64,000 nucleotides of DNA from positions 1,426,001 to 1,490,000 of the forward strand of contig OY760067.1 in the NCBI GenBank assembly GCA_963662985.1, given 5' to 3'. The notes under the pieces are model-generated. The model was not told the DNA's origin. It saw nothing but the letters and a program-made list of their open reading frames with translations, and searched no databases. This stretch comes from G963662985 sp963662985 (GTDB lineage: Bacteria > Chloroflexota > Anaerolineae > Anaerolineales > UBA11579). Positions 24,402 through 33,530 of this stretch are shown in pieces (position 1 is the stretch's first letter; each line of letters opens with the position of its first letter). The translations under genes were made by a program, and so were the position numbers.

Positions 24402-25223
24402 TTATTCTTCGTCTTCTTGTTCAGCCAAACGTTTCAATGTGGCTTCACCGAGCAATGCTTCATCAGAAAGTTCTTCTGCTTCTTTTTCAGCTTTCTTGAT
24501 TTCTTCTTTTGCTGCGGGGATTTCTTCTTCATCGTCTTTGCGCATGGCTTTGCCTTCCAAAACTGCATCTGCCATATAGCCCACGATCAATTTAATTGCG
24601 CGAATTGCATCATCGTTAGAAGGGATCACATAATCGATATTTTCGGGATCACAATTGGTGTCAACCATTGCCACCACGGGAATACCAAGAATGTTTGCTT
24701 CACGAACTGCAGTTTCTTCTTTGCGGACATCAACCACGAAAATAAGATCAGGAAGGTGAGTCATGTTTCGAATACCAGAGAATCGCATTTCCAATTTTTC
24801 AATTTGGCGTGTGATTCCAAGGGCTTCCTTCTTTGTAATCAGGTCGAAGTCTCCGCGGTCGCGCATTCTTTCCATTCGTTCGAGTTCGCTAATACGTTGT
24901 CTCATGGTTGTCCAGTTGGTGAGCATCCCACCAAGCCAACGGACGGTCACAAAAGGCATGCCACAGCGTTTTGCTTCTAACTCAATCATTTCTTGCGCTT
25001 GTCTTTTTGTTCCAACAAAAAGAATCTTTCCACCGTCTGCAACAGTGTCACGAACCAATGTAGAAGCTTCATTCAATGACTTAACAGTTTGTTGTAAGTC
25101 AATGATATGAATACCATTTCGTTCGGTGAAGATATATTCTTTCATCTTGGGATCCCAACGTTGGGTACGATGCCCAAAGTGGACGCCACTCTCGAGGAGG
25201 GCTTTCATAGAAATATTTGCCAT
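24402..25223 (-). CDS. rpsB: 30S ribosomal protein S2
   Basis: S2 joins late to the 30S head/body interface. The start MANISMKALLESGVHFGHRTQRWDPKM and the block VGTKRQAQEMIELEAKRCGMPFV, PDLIFVVDVRKEETAV and YVIPSNDDAIRAIKL identify it. The C-terminal tail after about residue 225 is a Glu/Lys-rich extension seen in several phyla. ATG 25223 has AGGAG 6 bp upstream and gives 273 residues; 22 further in-frame codons upstream look like leader sequence. The promoter lies about 160 bp away. Confidence 0.97.
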   Translation of the reverse strand: MANISMKALLESGVHFGHRTQRWDPKMKEYIFTERNGIHIIDLQQTVKSLNEASTLVRDTVADGGKILFVGTKRQAQEMIELEAKRCGMPFVTVRWLGGMLTNWTTMRQRISELERMERMRDRGDFDLITKKEALGITRQIEKLEMRFSGIRNMTHLPDLIFVVDVRKEETAVREANILGIPVVAMVDTNCDPENIDYVIPSNDDAIRAIKLIVGYMADAVLEGKAMRKDDEEEIPAAKEEIKKAEKEAEELSDEALLGEATLKRLAEQEDEE

Positions 25224-25380
25224 CAGAGTCTCCTGTTTTTTGTTCCTCCGCTTTCGTCTCTCTTTTCCAGAACCTTGCACATATCTCAAGGCACAACCAG
25301 AAAAGTCAAAAAGCGTGTGTAATAGTTACCGTTCAAAAAAACCTTTTTTGAACATACTCGCAGATTGCACGAGTGTAAAA

Positions 25381-25408
25381 ATTATACCATACACTCAAAC
25401 TCTTTCAA
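25381..25408 (-). promoter_or_regulatory. rpsB-tsf promoter and long leader
   Basis: Minus strand TTGAAA (25408-25403), 16-bp spacer, TATAAT (25386-25381). The leader to the rpsB ATG is about 150 nt (25224-25373), long enough for S2 autoregulation; no known leader motif is recognised in it. The remainder up to 25558 shows no gene. Confidence 0.65.
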
Positions 25409-25558
25409 TACTACAGAAAGAAAACACCATGAATTCTGTAAGAAAAACGAAGATTAATGCTTCTAATAAAAGAGATTAAAAACAGCTATAAATTTTACTA
25501 AAAGATAAAATATAGATAGTTTTTATAAAAATTATTAATAAGAAATGGAGAAATTATA

Positions 25559-25741
25559 ATGAAATTAACCCCACCAAAAAAAGTAGTCTTTAACGTAGCA
25601 TTAGTGCTTGCAGTCCTCGGTTTAGTTGCCATCGTTGCATCTTTCTTTGTTGCCTTCAAGTTCACACTCTTGATCGGCGCAGTCCTTTCCTTGGTTGCTT
25701 GGGCTCTCTTGGCCGCTGGCAATGCTTTCAAAGGCTTCTAA
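25559..25741 (+). CDS. Small two-helix membrane protein, copy 1
   Basis: 60-residue protein with a conserved start MKLTPPKKVVF, two hydrophobic segments (about 11-33 and 34-52) and a conserved end AAGNAFKGF. I do not recognise the family. A paralogue of 56 residues with the same start and end lies 290 bp downstream, so the termini seem constrained while the middle varies. GGAG precedes the ATG by 8 bp, and a terminator follows. Function unknown; the pair may act as small membrane regulators or structural proteins. Confidence 0.75.
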   Translation: MKLTPPKKVVFNVALVLAVLGLVAIVASFFVAFKFTLLIGAVLSLVAWALLAAGNAFKGF

Positions 25742-25763
25742 ACAAATCTTTTTATAGAAAAGA

Positions 25764-25794
25764 AAAAGAGCGTGGAAATTTTCCATGCTCTTTT
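25764..25794 (+). terminator. Terminator after small membrane protein 1
   Basis: Stem AAAAGAGCGTGGAA/TTCCATGCTCTTTT containing one G-U pair, ending in four Ts. Confidence 0.75.
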
Positions 25795-25987
25795 AATATC
25801 TACTTCCTTCATTATATACATCTAAATTCTCCTAAGACCTCTAGCGCTACTATAATATGCAGAACTTAAATTCAAACAATAAAATAAATAGCGCCAAAAA
25901 ACATTGCATACTAAAATTAAAGAATGTTAATAAACTTTTTACGCAACGAAATCCTAATTTAGGGTTTAATTAAGTAGAAAGTTGAAT

Positions 25988-26255
25988 AAACCTGCTGTTT
26001 ATTAACTTTTTAACTAAGAAGGAGATTCACATGAAATTAACACCTCCCAAAAAAGTAGTCTTTATTATCGCTTTGATCTTGGCCGTTTTGGCAGTCGTAT
26101 CCGTTTTTGTTGCAATTCCATTCGTTTCAACCTATTCTTTCTGGGTTGCATTCGCCGCATGGCTTCTTTTGGCCGCCGGCAACTATTTCAAAGGCTTCTA
26201 GTTTCACTAGAACCCCCATATTTATTACTAAATAAAAAAATAAAACAGCAGGTTT
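25988..26255 (+). repeat. 13-bp inverted repeats flanking small membrane protein 2
   Basis: AAACCTGCTGTTT at 25988-26000 and its exact reverse complement AAACAGCAGGTTT at 26243-26255 bracket the gene at 26031-26201. The left copy also forms a local AATAAAC/GTTTATT hairpin, and the right copy precedes a T-rich run, so the copies could compete between local and long-range pairing. Confidence 0.5.
26031..26201 (+). CDS. Small two-helix membrane protein, copy 2
   Basis: 56-residue paralogue of the protein at 25559. It shares MKLTPPKKVVF at the start, AWLLLAAGN in the second helix and FKGF at the end, with a different middle (residues 24-42). AAGGAGATTCAC stands directly before the ATG, a stronger ribosome site than that of copy 1. 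It is short enough to be missed by length-filtered gene calling. The flanking 13-bp inverted repeats are described separately. Function unknown. Confidence 0.75.
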   Translation: MKLTPPKKVVFIIALILAVLAVVSVFVAIPFVSTYSFWVAFAAWLLLAAGNYFKGF

Positions 26256-26490
26256 TTCTTTTTTCATTTTCCCCCACGTCTAATAAATCACCCTAAAGTC
26301 CTCTCAAACACTCTCCTCTTTCCTTAAATATCCTTGTAACCACTATGTAACCGCCCCCAAACTCACCTTAAAAAAAAGAATTAAGGTAAAATAACATGGG
26401 CTGTTATGGGCCCCATAAAAGTTTAATCTAAAAATAAAAATCAGGAACAAGTTATTTCCTGCAATTATATTCTTCGGAGGATTATAAAAA

Positions 26491-29211
26491 ATGACAAAAA
26501 AATGGGTGTATACCTACAGTGAAGTCTCCAAAGCAGAAGAAATCTGTGGCGGCGATTGGGAACAAGTACGTGGCCTCCTCGGCGGTAAAGGTGCAAACCT
26601 TGCAGATATGTATCGCATCGGCGTACCCGTGCCTCCCGGATTCACAGTAACAACTGAAGCTTGTAACGCTTTCTTGGCTGCTGGCGAACAATTCCCCGGC
26701 ACCATGTGGGATCAAATCTTAGAAGGCTTGAAGAAGACAGAACAAGAAACAGGCAAAGGTCTTGGTGACCCCAAGAATCCTCTCTTGGTTTCCTGCCGTT
26801 CTGGCGCAAAATTCTCCATGCCCGGCATGATGGACACCGTCCTCAACATCGGCCTCAACGATGAAACCGCCAAAGGCATGATCGCACTCACTGGTGACGA
26901 ACGTTTCGTATACGACTCCTACCGCCGCTTGATTCACATGTTCGGCTCAGTCGTCCTCGGCATTGATGACGAAGAATTTGAAGACGTATTGGGTGCCTAC
27001 AAAAAAGACAAAGGCTACAAATCTGATACAGACCTCACAGCAGATGACTGGAAAATAATCACCGCTGAAAACAAAAAGATCGTCAAAGAACAAATGGGCT
27101 TTGACTTCCCCCAAGACGCAGTCGAACAAATGAAATTGGCCACTGAAGCCGTTTTCAAATCATGGAATGCAAAACGCGCTTTCGACTATCGAAAAGCCGC
27201 TGGCATCGCCCACGACCTCGGCACAGCCGTCAACATCGTCACCATGGCCTTCGGCAACATGGGTGACAATTCCGGTACAGGTGTTGCCTTCACCCGCAAC
27301 CCAGCCACTGGTGAATATAAACTCTATGGCGAATATTTGATAAACGCCCAAGGTGAAGACGTGGTTGCTGGTATCCGCACTGCATCAGACATTTCCTTGC
27401 TCGCCAAAGAAATGCCCACAGTCTATGACCAATTTGTAGAAATTACAGAAAAACTTGAAAAACACTACCGCGAAATGCAAGATATGGAATTCACCATTGA
27501 ACGCGGCAACCTTTGGATGCTCCAAACCCGTAACGGGAAACGCACCGCCAAAGCAGCCGTCAAAATCGCAGTAGACCAAGCAAACGAAGGTCTCATCAGC
27601 AAAGAAGAAGCCATCATGCGCGTCTCCGCTGAACAAGTCGACACCCTCCTTCACCCACAATTCAAAGCCGCTGCCTTGAAAGCAGCCACTGACCTTTGTT
27701 CTGGTGTGAACGCATCCCCCGGTGCAGCCGTTGGGAAAGTCTACTTTGATGCAGACACTGCTTTTGAAAAATCAGAAGCTGGCGAAGATGTTGTCATGGT
27801 TCGCCCCTTCACCAAACCAGACGACGTGCACGGTATGCTCGCTTCCAAAGGTATTTTGACCTCTGAAGGTGGCGCAACCTCACACGCAGCCGTGGTTGCT
27901 CGCCAATTTGGTGTGCCTTGTGTTTCTGGTGCTTCCGAACTTCGTATCGAAGGCAAACAACTTTCCGTTGGCGACATTGTTGTCAAAGAAGGTGAATGGC
28001 TCTCCATCGACGGTACCACCGGGAAAGCCTATGTTGGTCAAGTTGACGTTGAAGTTCCAAACTTGGAAGAACAAACCGACCTCCTCACCTTGCTCGATTG
28101 GGCAGATGAAATTTGTGCCACCCCCGGCATCCGCACCTCTGTGAATGGTTCCCCCACCACAGGTTTGCAAGTCTGGGCAAACGCAGATTACCCCGCAGAC
28201 GCAGAACGCGCTCGCTCCTACGGTGCCAAGGGTATTGGCCTCTGCCGTACAGAGCACATGTTCTTTGAAACAGAACGTCTCCCCATCGTCCAAGATATGA
28301 TCTTGGCCCAAACCTCTGAAGACCGCGTCGCCGCATTGGACAAATTGCTCCCCAGCCAACGCGCAGACTTTAAAGGCCTCTTCGAAGCCATGGACGGACT
28401 TCCCGTAATCGTTCGTTTGATCGATCCCCCTCTCCACGAATTCCTCCCCGAAATGGAAGAACTCTTGGAAGAAGTTATCACCATGAAAGCCAAAGGTGAA
28501 ACCAAAGGCTTGGCAGAAAAAGAAGAAATGCTTCAAAACGTTCGCGAAATGCACGAATCCAACCCCATGATGGGGCTCCGTGGTGTTCGCTTGTCCTACA
28601 TGATGCCCGAAATTGTTGAAATGCAAGTTCGCGCCATCTTCGAAGCCGCTGCTGATGTCAAATTGGCCGGCAAAGAACCGAAACCAGAAGTCATGATTCC
28701 ATTGACCGGTCACGTCAACGAATTGAACTTCATTCAACCTCGCTTGGTTCGCATTGCAAAAGCAGTCATGGACGAAAAAGGCGTCAACTTTGCCTACAAA
28801 TTCGGCACCATGATCGAAATTCCTCGCGCCGCAATGACCTCCAAACAAATCGCTGAAGTAGCAGAATTCTACTCCTTCGGAACCAACGACTTGACCCAAA
28901 TGACCTTTGGCTACAGCCGTGACGATGCAGAACGCAACTTCCTCCTCAAATACGTGGAAGATGGCATTCTCCCCACCAACCCATTCCAAACCATTGACCA
29001 AGAAGGTGTTGGTCGTGTGATGGATATCGCCGTTGCAGACGGTCGCGCCGTGCGCCCTGACCTCGAAGTCGGCATCTGTGGTGAACACGGTGGAGACCCC
29101 GCATCCATCGACTTCTGCCACCGCGTGGGCAACAACTATGTCAGCTGTTCCCCCTTCCGTGTCCCCGTGGCACGCTTGGCAGCTGGTCAAGCCGCAATCC
29201 GCAATAAATAA
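26491..29211 (+). CDS. ppdK: Pyruvate, phosphate dikinase
   Basis: Interconverts pyruvate + ATP + Pi and PEP + AMP + PPi; in fermenters it often runs toward pyruvate or supports PPi-linked glycolysis. The N-terminal ATP-grasp part has LLGGKGANLADMYRIGVPVPPGFTV and SCRSGAKFSMPGMMDTVLN. The phosphohistidine lies in TSEGGATSHAAVVARQFGVPCV (about His465), and the PEP-binding barrel contains MGLRGVRLS and FGTNDLTQMTFGYSRDD. 906 residues is full length. Codon use is strongly biased to C-ending codons, a sign of high expression. GGAGG lies 11 bp before the ATG. Confidence 0.97.
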   Translation: MTKKWVYTYSEVSKAEEICGGDWEQVRGLLGGKGANLADMYRIGVPVPPGFTVTTEACNAFLAAGEQFPGTMWDQILEGLKKTEQETGKGLGDPKNPLLVSCRSGAKFSMPGMMDTVLNIGLNDETAKGMIALTGDERFVYDSYRRLIHMFGSVVLGIDDEEFEDVLGAYKKDKGYKSDTDLTADDWKIITAENKKIVKEQMGFDFPQDAVEQMKLATEAVFKSWNAKRAFDYRKAAGIAHDLGTAVNIVTMAFGNMGDNSGTGVAFTRNPATGEYKLYGEYLINAQGEDVVAGIRTASDISLLAKEMPTVYDQFVEITEKLEKHYREMQDMEFTIERGNLWMLQTRNGKRTAKAAVKIAVDQANEGLISKEEAIMRVSAEQVDTLLHPQFKAAALKAATDLCSGVNASPGAAVGKVYFDADTAFEKSEAGEDVVMVRPFTKPDDVHGMLASKGILTSEGGATSHAAVVARQFGVPCVSGASELRIEGKQLSVGDIVVKEGEWLSIDGTTGKAYVGQVDVEVPNLEEQTDLLTLLDWADEICATPGIRTSVNGSPTTGLQVWANADYPADAERARSYGAKGIGLCRTEHMFFETERLPIVQDMILAQTSEDRVAALDKLLPSQRADFKGLFEAMDGLPVIVRLIDPPLHEFLPEMEELLEEVITMKAKGETKGLAEKEEMLQNVREMHESNPMMGLRGVRLSYMMPEIVEMQVRAIFEAAADVKLAGKEPKPEVMIPLTGHVNELNFIQPRLVRIAKAVMDEKGVNFAYKFGTMIEIPRAAMTSKQIAEVAEFYSFGTNDLTQMTFGYSRDDAERNFLLKYVEDGILPTNPFQTIDQEGVGRVMDIAVADGRAVRPDLEVGICGEHGGDPASIDFCHRVGNNYVSCSPFRVPVARLAAGQAAIRNK

Positions 29212-29232
29212 GCGCATTGCTCCTAGCAAAAC

Positions 29233-29263
29233 AAAAGTGCTCCTCAATGAGGGGCACTTTTTT
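29233..29263 (+). terminator. Terminator after ppdK
   Basis: Stem AAAGTGCTCCTC/GAGGGGCACTTT (one G-U pair) with a 3-nt loop and six Ts. Confidence 0.85.
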
Positions 29264-29314
29264 GTTCTTATTTTTGATATAATAGGGTATGGAAAGCAAG
29301 CGGGAGGACATCTG

Positions 29315-32300
29315 ATGCCACCAACTCAAAATGAAAAACAAAAATTGGATATTATTACTGGTATTCTTGCCAACGGTTTAGAGTTAACAGGCAGTATATT
29401 AAAGAATTCATATTTAGAACCGATATCGTTAGGTTTACAAGTTATTTATGGATTTGTAGATTATAAGGATTTAATTCCTGAAAATGTTAGTGAATTAAAA
29501 TTTAATAAAGATTTTGAAAAAATTATCAAAAATTCAATTAAGAAATCAATCAAACACGTTCAAAAAAGTGATGAAAAAGAGCTTCTAGAAAATTTAGATG
29601 CACATCTTAAATTAGCAATTAGTAAAGAAGAAATTGATTATTCAATATCGAAAGAAACCCTTTACAACAAAATTATTTCAACAATTAAATATATATCTAA
29701 GACAGAAGTGCTTTTTTTCTCAAATGAAGAAATGAATCAATTATTTGATCACATATATTATTACTTCTTATTGGAACTTTCTGAAAACCCAGAAATTCAA
29801 ACATTTATAAATAACCAAAATTATCAATTATTACAAAATCATATTCATAATATTTCCGAATCTATTTCAGATCACGAAGCAAGGATTGTTGATTTAGAAA
29901 AAAATAAACTATATTCCAATATTGATTTATTGCTACCCCCGCCTAAAAAAAGACGGGATTTTATCGGTCGAGAAGGAGAGCTTACCGAATATCAACAAAT
30001 CCTTTCATCCTCCAATCTAGTCTTGCGCGGCATGGGAGGCATCGGCAAAACAGCTTTAATTAAATCACTGGCAGAAGAGAATGGCTTAAACTATAAAAAA
30101 ATTTCTTGGTTTGACTATCAAGGTACTCTCCAAGATACCTTATTACAAGAAATTCCAGTTACGGCTGACAACGTAGAGCTAGTCTTCGCACAAAGAAAAG
30201 CCTATTTGCTTGGTCTTGATTCCTCTCACTTACTTCTTTTCGACAATGTCGAAGACCTCTCTCAATCAGAAATGGACTTTTTTAATCAACTTCCATCCCA
30301 CGTACTCATCACCACTCGCCAAAAATTAAACCTAGCCTCTTATCAAGAACAAGAATTGGAATTTTTATCCGAATCACAATGTAAACAGCTATTTCTCAAT
30401 CAAACAACTTTGAAAGATTTAGACGAACAAGAACAGCAAGCATTATCACAAATCATCATACTCACTGGCTTTCACACGCTCACCATTGAACTTTTAGGAA
30501 ATATCTTTTCTCAATCATTTGAAATCAATACCATTCAAGACCTTCTCCAAGAATTACAGGGTAATAGCTTTGACTTGCAAGACGATCTAGCATTATATCG
30601 TCAAAATCATGAATTCTCCGGTAGCTTCTTTGAACACATGCAGAAACTCTTCGATATTTCAAAAATTATTGATCCGGAACAACGCTATATTCTCACCAAC
30701 TTATGTCTCCTCCCTTCATTACCCATCGAAGGGGCTATTTTGAAAAAATGGCTTGGGTTGGAGAATCAAAATGCAATTACACAATTAAATAAAACCGGCT
30801 GGATTCAAACCCAAAACAAATCCATCACCCTCCACAGTGTCCTCGCCGAAACCCTCAAACTTAGCCTCACCCCTTCCTACGAAGATTGCCAAACCCTCAT
30901 CGAATCCCTCGCCCAAGAAATTAACTATGATTACTCCGACATTAATCGTTATAATCCCCGCTTCTTCATACATGCGCAAACTATCGCCCAATATTTTTCT
31001 GCGCAACAAACCCAGCAGGAATCTTTAGCTTCTCTTTACCATAATATCGCGGGAGTGTATCAAGCACAAGGAGACTATCTTCGAGCCTTGGAAGGATACC
31101 AGAAAGCCTTAGGGATTATTGAAAAGGTGTTAGGGAAAGAGCATCCCTCAACGGCGACGACCTACAATAACATCGCGAGGGTGTATGACGATATGGGAGA
31201 CTATCTTCGAGCCTTGGAGGGATACCAGAAAGCCTTAGAAATTAAAGAAAAAGTGTTAGGGAAAGAGCATCCCTCAACGGCGACGACCTACAATAACCTC
31301 GCGTTGGTGTATAAAGTACAAGGAGATTATCCCCAAGCCTTGGAGGGATACCAGAAAGCCTTAGCGATATATGAAAAGGTGTTAGGGAAAGAGCATCCCG
31401 ATACGGCAATGACCTACAATAACATCGCGGGAGTGTATTATGCAAAGGGAGATTATCCCCAAGCCTTGGAGGGATACCAGAAAGCCTTAGCGATATATGA
31501 AAAGGTATTAGGGAAAGAGCATCCCGATACGGCAATGACCTACAATAACATCGCGGGAGTGTATTATGCAAAGGGAGATTATCCCCAAGCTTTGGAGGGA
31601 TACAAGAAATCCTTAGCAATCCGAGAAAAGGTGTTAGGGAAAGATCATCCCGATACGGCGGGGACCTACAATAACATTGCGTTGATGTATCAAGCACAAG
31701 GAGACTATTCCCAAGCCTTGGAGGGATACAAGAAAGCCTTAGCGATTGATGAAAAGGTGTTAGGGAAAGAGCATCCCTCAACGGCGATGACCTACAATAA
31801 CATCGCGGGAGTGTATTATGCAAAGGGAGATTATCCCCAAGCCTTGGAGGGATACAAGAAAGCCTTAGCGATTAATGAAAAGGTGTTAGGGAAAGAGCAT
31901 CCCGATACGGCAATGACCTACAATAACATCGCAGGAGTGTATTATACAAAGGGAGATTATCCCCAAGCCTTGGAGGGATACCAGAAAGCCTTAGCAATCC
32001 GAGAAAAGGTGTTAGGGAAAGATCATCCCGATACGGCGGGGACCTACAATAACATTGCGTTGATGTATCAAGCACAAGGAGACTATCCCCAAGCCTTGGA
32101 GTTTTACGAGAAAGCCTTAGCAATTGCTGAAAAAGTGTTAGGGAAAGAGCATCCAGATACGGCGACGACCTACGATAACATCGCAGGAGTGTATCGAGCA
32201 CAAGGAGACTATCCCCAAGCCTTGGAGTTTTACGAGAAAGCCTTAGTGATTGATGAAAAGGTGTTAGGGAAAGAGCATCCCTCAACGGCAACGACCTACA

Positions 32301-32914
32301 ATAACATCGCGGGGGTGTATCGAGCACAAGGAGACTATCCCCAAGCCTTGGCGTTTTACGAGAAAGCCTTAGCGATAGTTGAAAAGATGTTAGGGAAAGA
32401 GCATCCGGATACGGCGACGACCTACAATAACATCGCAGCGGTGTATCAAGCACAAGGAGACTATCCTCAAGCCTTGGCGTTTTACGAGAAAGCCTTAGCG
32501 ATAGTTGAAAAGATGTTAGGGAAAGAGCATCCGGATACGGCGACGACCTACAATAACATCGCAGCGGTGTATCAAGCACAAGGAGACTATCCTCAAGCCT
32601 TGGCGTTTTACGAGAAAGCCTTAGTGGTACGAGAAAAGGTGTTAGGGAAACAGCATCCCTCAACGGCGACGAGTTACATGAATATTTCCCTTGTTTATTA
32701 TGAATTAGAAGAATATCAAATTGCGATCGAATGGATATTAAAAGCAATATTTACAAACATAGAAACATTTGGAGTAGATCATCTAAAAACAAAAAATTCA
32801 ATCAATGGGCTTTACGCAAATTACCTCGCCCTCGGACACACCGAAGAAGAATTCTCTCAATATCTCTCCGACCTACTCTCAAATCCATCCCCACCCCCTA
32901 CCCAAGAAGATTAA
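29315..32914 (+). CDS. STAND-type NTPase with TPR repeat array
   Basis: 1199 residues in three parts. Residues 1-215 are an AT-rich, Ile/Lys-rich helical region I do not recognise. Residues about 216-540 are a STAND/NB-ARC-like NTPase with FIGREGEL, Walker A GMGGIGKT (239-246) and Walker B LLLFDNVED (about 305-313). Residues about 575-1160 hold thirteen 42-residue TPRs of kinesin-light-chain type (GDYPQALEGYQKALAI, EKVLGKEHPDTA) plus one degenerate unit. ATG 29315 has GGGAGG 8 bp upstream; the longer frame to 29033 lies over ppdK. Such proteins act as signalling or antiphage sensors in other bacteria; no function is proven here. Confidence 0.82.
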   Translation: MPPTQNEKQKLDIITGILANGLELTGSILKNSYLEPISLGLQVIYGFVDYKDLIPENVSELKFNKDFEKIIKNSIKKSIKHVQKSDEKELLENLDAHLKLAISKEEIDYSISKETLYNKIISTIKYISKTEVLFFSNEEMNQLFDHIYYYFLLELSENPEIQTFINNQNYQLLQNHIHNISESISDHEARIVDLEKNKLYSNIDLLLPPPKKRRDFIGREGELTEYQQILSSSNLVLRGMGGIGKTALIKSLAEENGLNYKKISWFDYQGTLQDTLLQEIPVTADNVELVFAQRKAYLLGLDSSHLLLFDNVEDLSQSEMDFFNQLPSHVLITTRQKLNLASYQEQELEFLSESQCKQLFLNQTTLKDLDEQEQQALSQIIILTGFHTLTIELLGNIFSQSFEINTIQDLLQELQGNSFDLQDDLALYRQNHEFSGSFFEHMQKLFDISKIIDPEQRYILTNLCLLPSLPIEGAILKKWLGLENQNAITQLNKTGWIQTQNKSITLHSVLAETLKLSLTPSYEDCQTLIESLAQEINYDYSDINRYNPRFFIHAQTIAQYFSAQQTQQESLASLYHNIAGVYQAQGDYLRALEGYQKALGIIEKVLGKEHPSTATTYNNIARVYDDMGDYLRALEGYQKALEIKEKVLGKEHPSTATTYNNLALVYKVQGDYPQALEGYQKALAIYEKVLGKEHPDTAMTYNNIAGVYYAKGDYPQALEGYQKALAIYEKVLGKEHPDTAMTYNNIAGVYYAKGDYPQALEGYKKSLAIREKVLGKDHPDTAGTYNNIALMYQAQGDYSQALEGYKKALAIDEKVLGKEHPSTAMTYNNIAGVYYAKGDYPQALEGYKKALAINEKVLGKEHPDTAMTYNNIAGVYYTKGDYPQALEGYQKALAIREKVLGKDHPDTAGTYNNIALMYQAQGDYPQALEFYEKALAIAEKVLGKEHPDTATTYDNIAGVYRAQGDYPQALEFYEKALVIDEKVLGKEHPSTATTYNNIAGVYRAQGDYPQALAFYEKALAIVEKMLGKEHPDTATTYNNIAAVYQAQGDYPQALAFYEKALAIVEKMLGKEHPDTATTYNNIAAVYQAQGDYPQALAFYEKALVVREKVLGKQHPSTATSYMNISLVYYELEEYQIAIEWILKAIFTNIETFGVDHLKTKNSINGLYANYLALGHTEEEFSQYLSDLLSNPSPPPTQED
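31037..32674 (+). repeat. Thirteen 126-bp tandem repeats encoding TPR units
   Basis: Exactly in-frame 126-bp period with high DNA identity across units. Units 11 and 12 encode identical protein except for one internal boundary, and units 4-6 resemble units 7-9 as a 378-bp higher-order block. This indicates recent expansion by unequal recombination or slippage. Confidence 0.9.
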
Positions 32915-32965
32915 TTTCAGGTATCCTTAAGCCGACAAATTAACCAAAAATTGGAGGAAACCCTT

Positions 32966-33523
32966 ATGATAAATGATGCCCTAAAAGACGCCAAAAGTCG
33001 CATGGCTTCCGCCGTGTCCGTCCTAGAAGATGACCTCGCAGGCATTCGCACCGGCCGTGCCACCCCTGCTTTGGTAGACAAGCTGCAGGTCGAATACTAC
33101 GGCATGCCCACCCCCCTCATGCAGCTCGCCACCATCTCCGTGCCCGAGCCGCGCCAACTCCTCATTCGCCCCTTTGATGCCGGCTCTGTCAATGATGTCA
33201 TCAAAGCCATTCAATCGTCCGATCTCGGCCTCACCCCCAACAGTGACGGCAAACAAATCCGTCTCAACCTCCCCCCCCTCACCGAAGAACGCCGCCGTGA
33301 CCTTGCCAAAGTCGTCAGCTCTCGCGTAGAAGATGCCAAAGTTGCCGTCCGCAATGTCCGCCGCGATGTCATCAAAGACCTCCGCGAATATGAAAATGAA
33401 AAAATGATCTCCGAAGACGATCTCAAACACGGTGAAGACGAAGTCCAAAAACTCACCGATGAATTCACCGAAAAGATCGACAAAATCGGTGACAAAAAGA
33501 ACGACGAAATCATGGAAGTCTAA
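32966..33523 (+). CDS. frr: Ribosome recycling factor
   Basis: RRF splits the post-termination ribosome with EF-G. Motifs MASAVSVLEDDLAGIRTGRATPALVDKLQVEYYG and the end helix of domain I (LREYENEKMISEDDLKHGEDEVQKLTDEF) are typical, and 185 residues is normal. ATG 32966 has GGAGG 8 bp upstream; an ATG five codons earlier would consume that site. Base composition turns strongly GC-rich here compared with the STAND gene just upstream, marking the return to a core operon frr-uppS-cdsA. uppS starts 7 bp after its stop. Confidence 0.96.
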   Translation: MINDALKDAKSRMASAVSVLEDDLAGIRTGRATPALVDKLQVEYYGMPTPLMQLATISVPEPRQLLIRPFDAGSVNDVIKAIQSSDLGLTPNSDGKQIRLNLPPLTEERRRDLAKVVSSRVEDAKVAVRNVRRDVIKDLREYENEKMISEDDLKHGEDEVQKLTDEFTEKIDKIGDKKNDEIMEV

Positions 33524-33530
33524 CCTCCCC

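Noticed and set aside
24183..24980. A 265-codon rightward frame opposite tsf and rpsB.
   Set aside because: Translation is rich in Phe, His and Cys without domains, and it overlaps two certain genes on the opposite strand.
27880..29247. A 455-codon leftward frame opposite ppdK.
   Set aside because: It is an artefact of the strong C-ending codon bias of ppdK; the translation is rich in His, Cys, Phe and Val without domains, and no ribosome site is seen.
29033..29314. Extended N terminus of the STAND gene.
   Set aside because: The extra 94 codons lie over the ppdK 3' end and its terminator; ATG 29315 has a good ribosome site.
31037..32674. CRISPR-like regular repeats.
   Set aside because: Units are 126 bp with no unique spacers and encode continuous TPRs in frame.
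31242..32747. Two long leftward frames (193 and 291 codons) with repeated units in the TPR region.
   Set aside because: They are antisense shadows of the 126-bp coding repeat: the period is a multiple of three, so a stop-free frame on one unit stays open. No start signal, ribosome site or promoter is seen.
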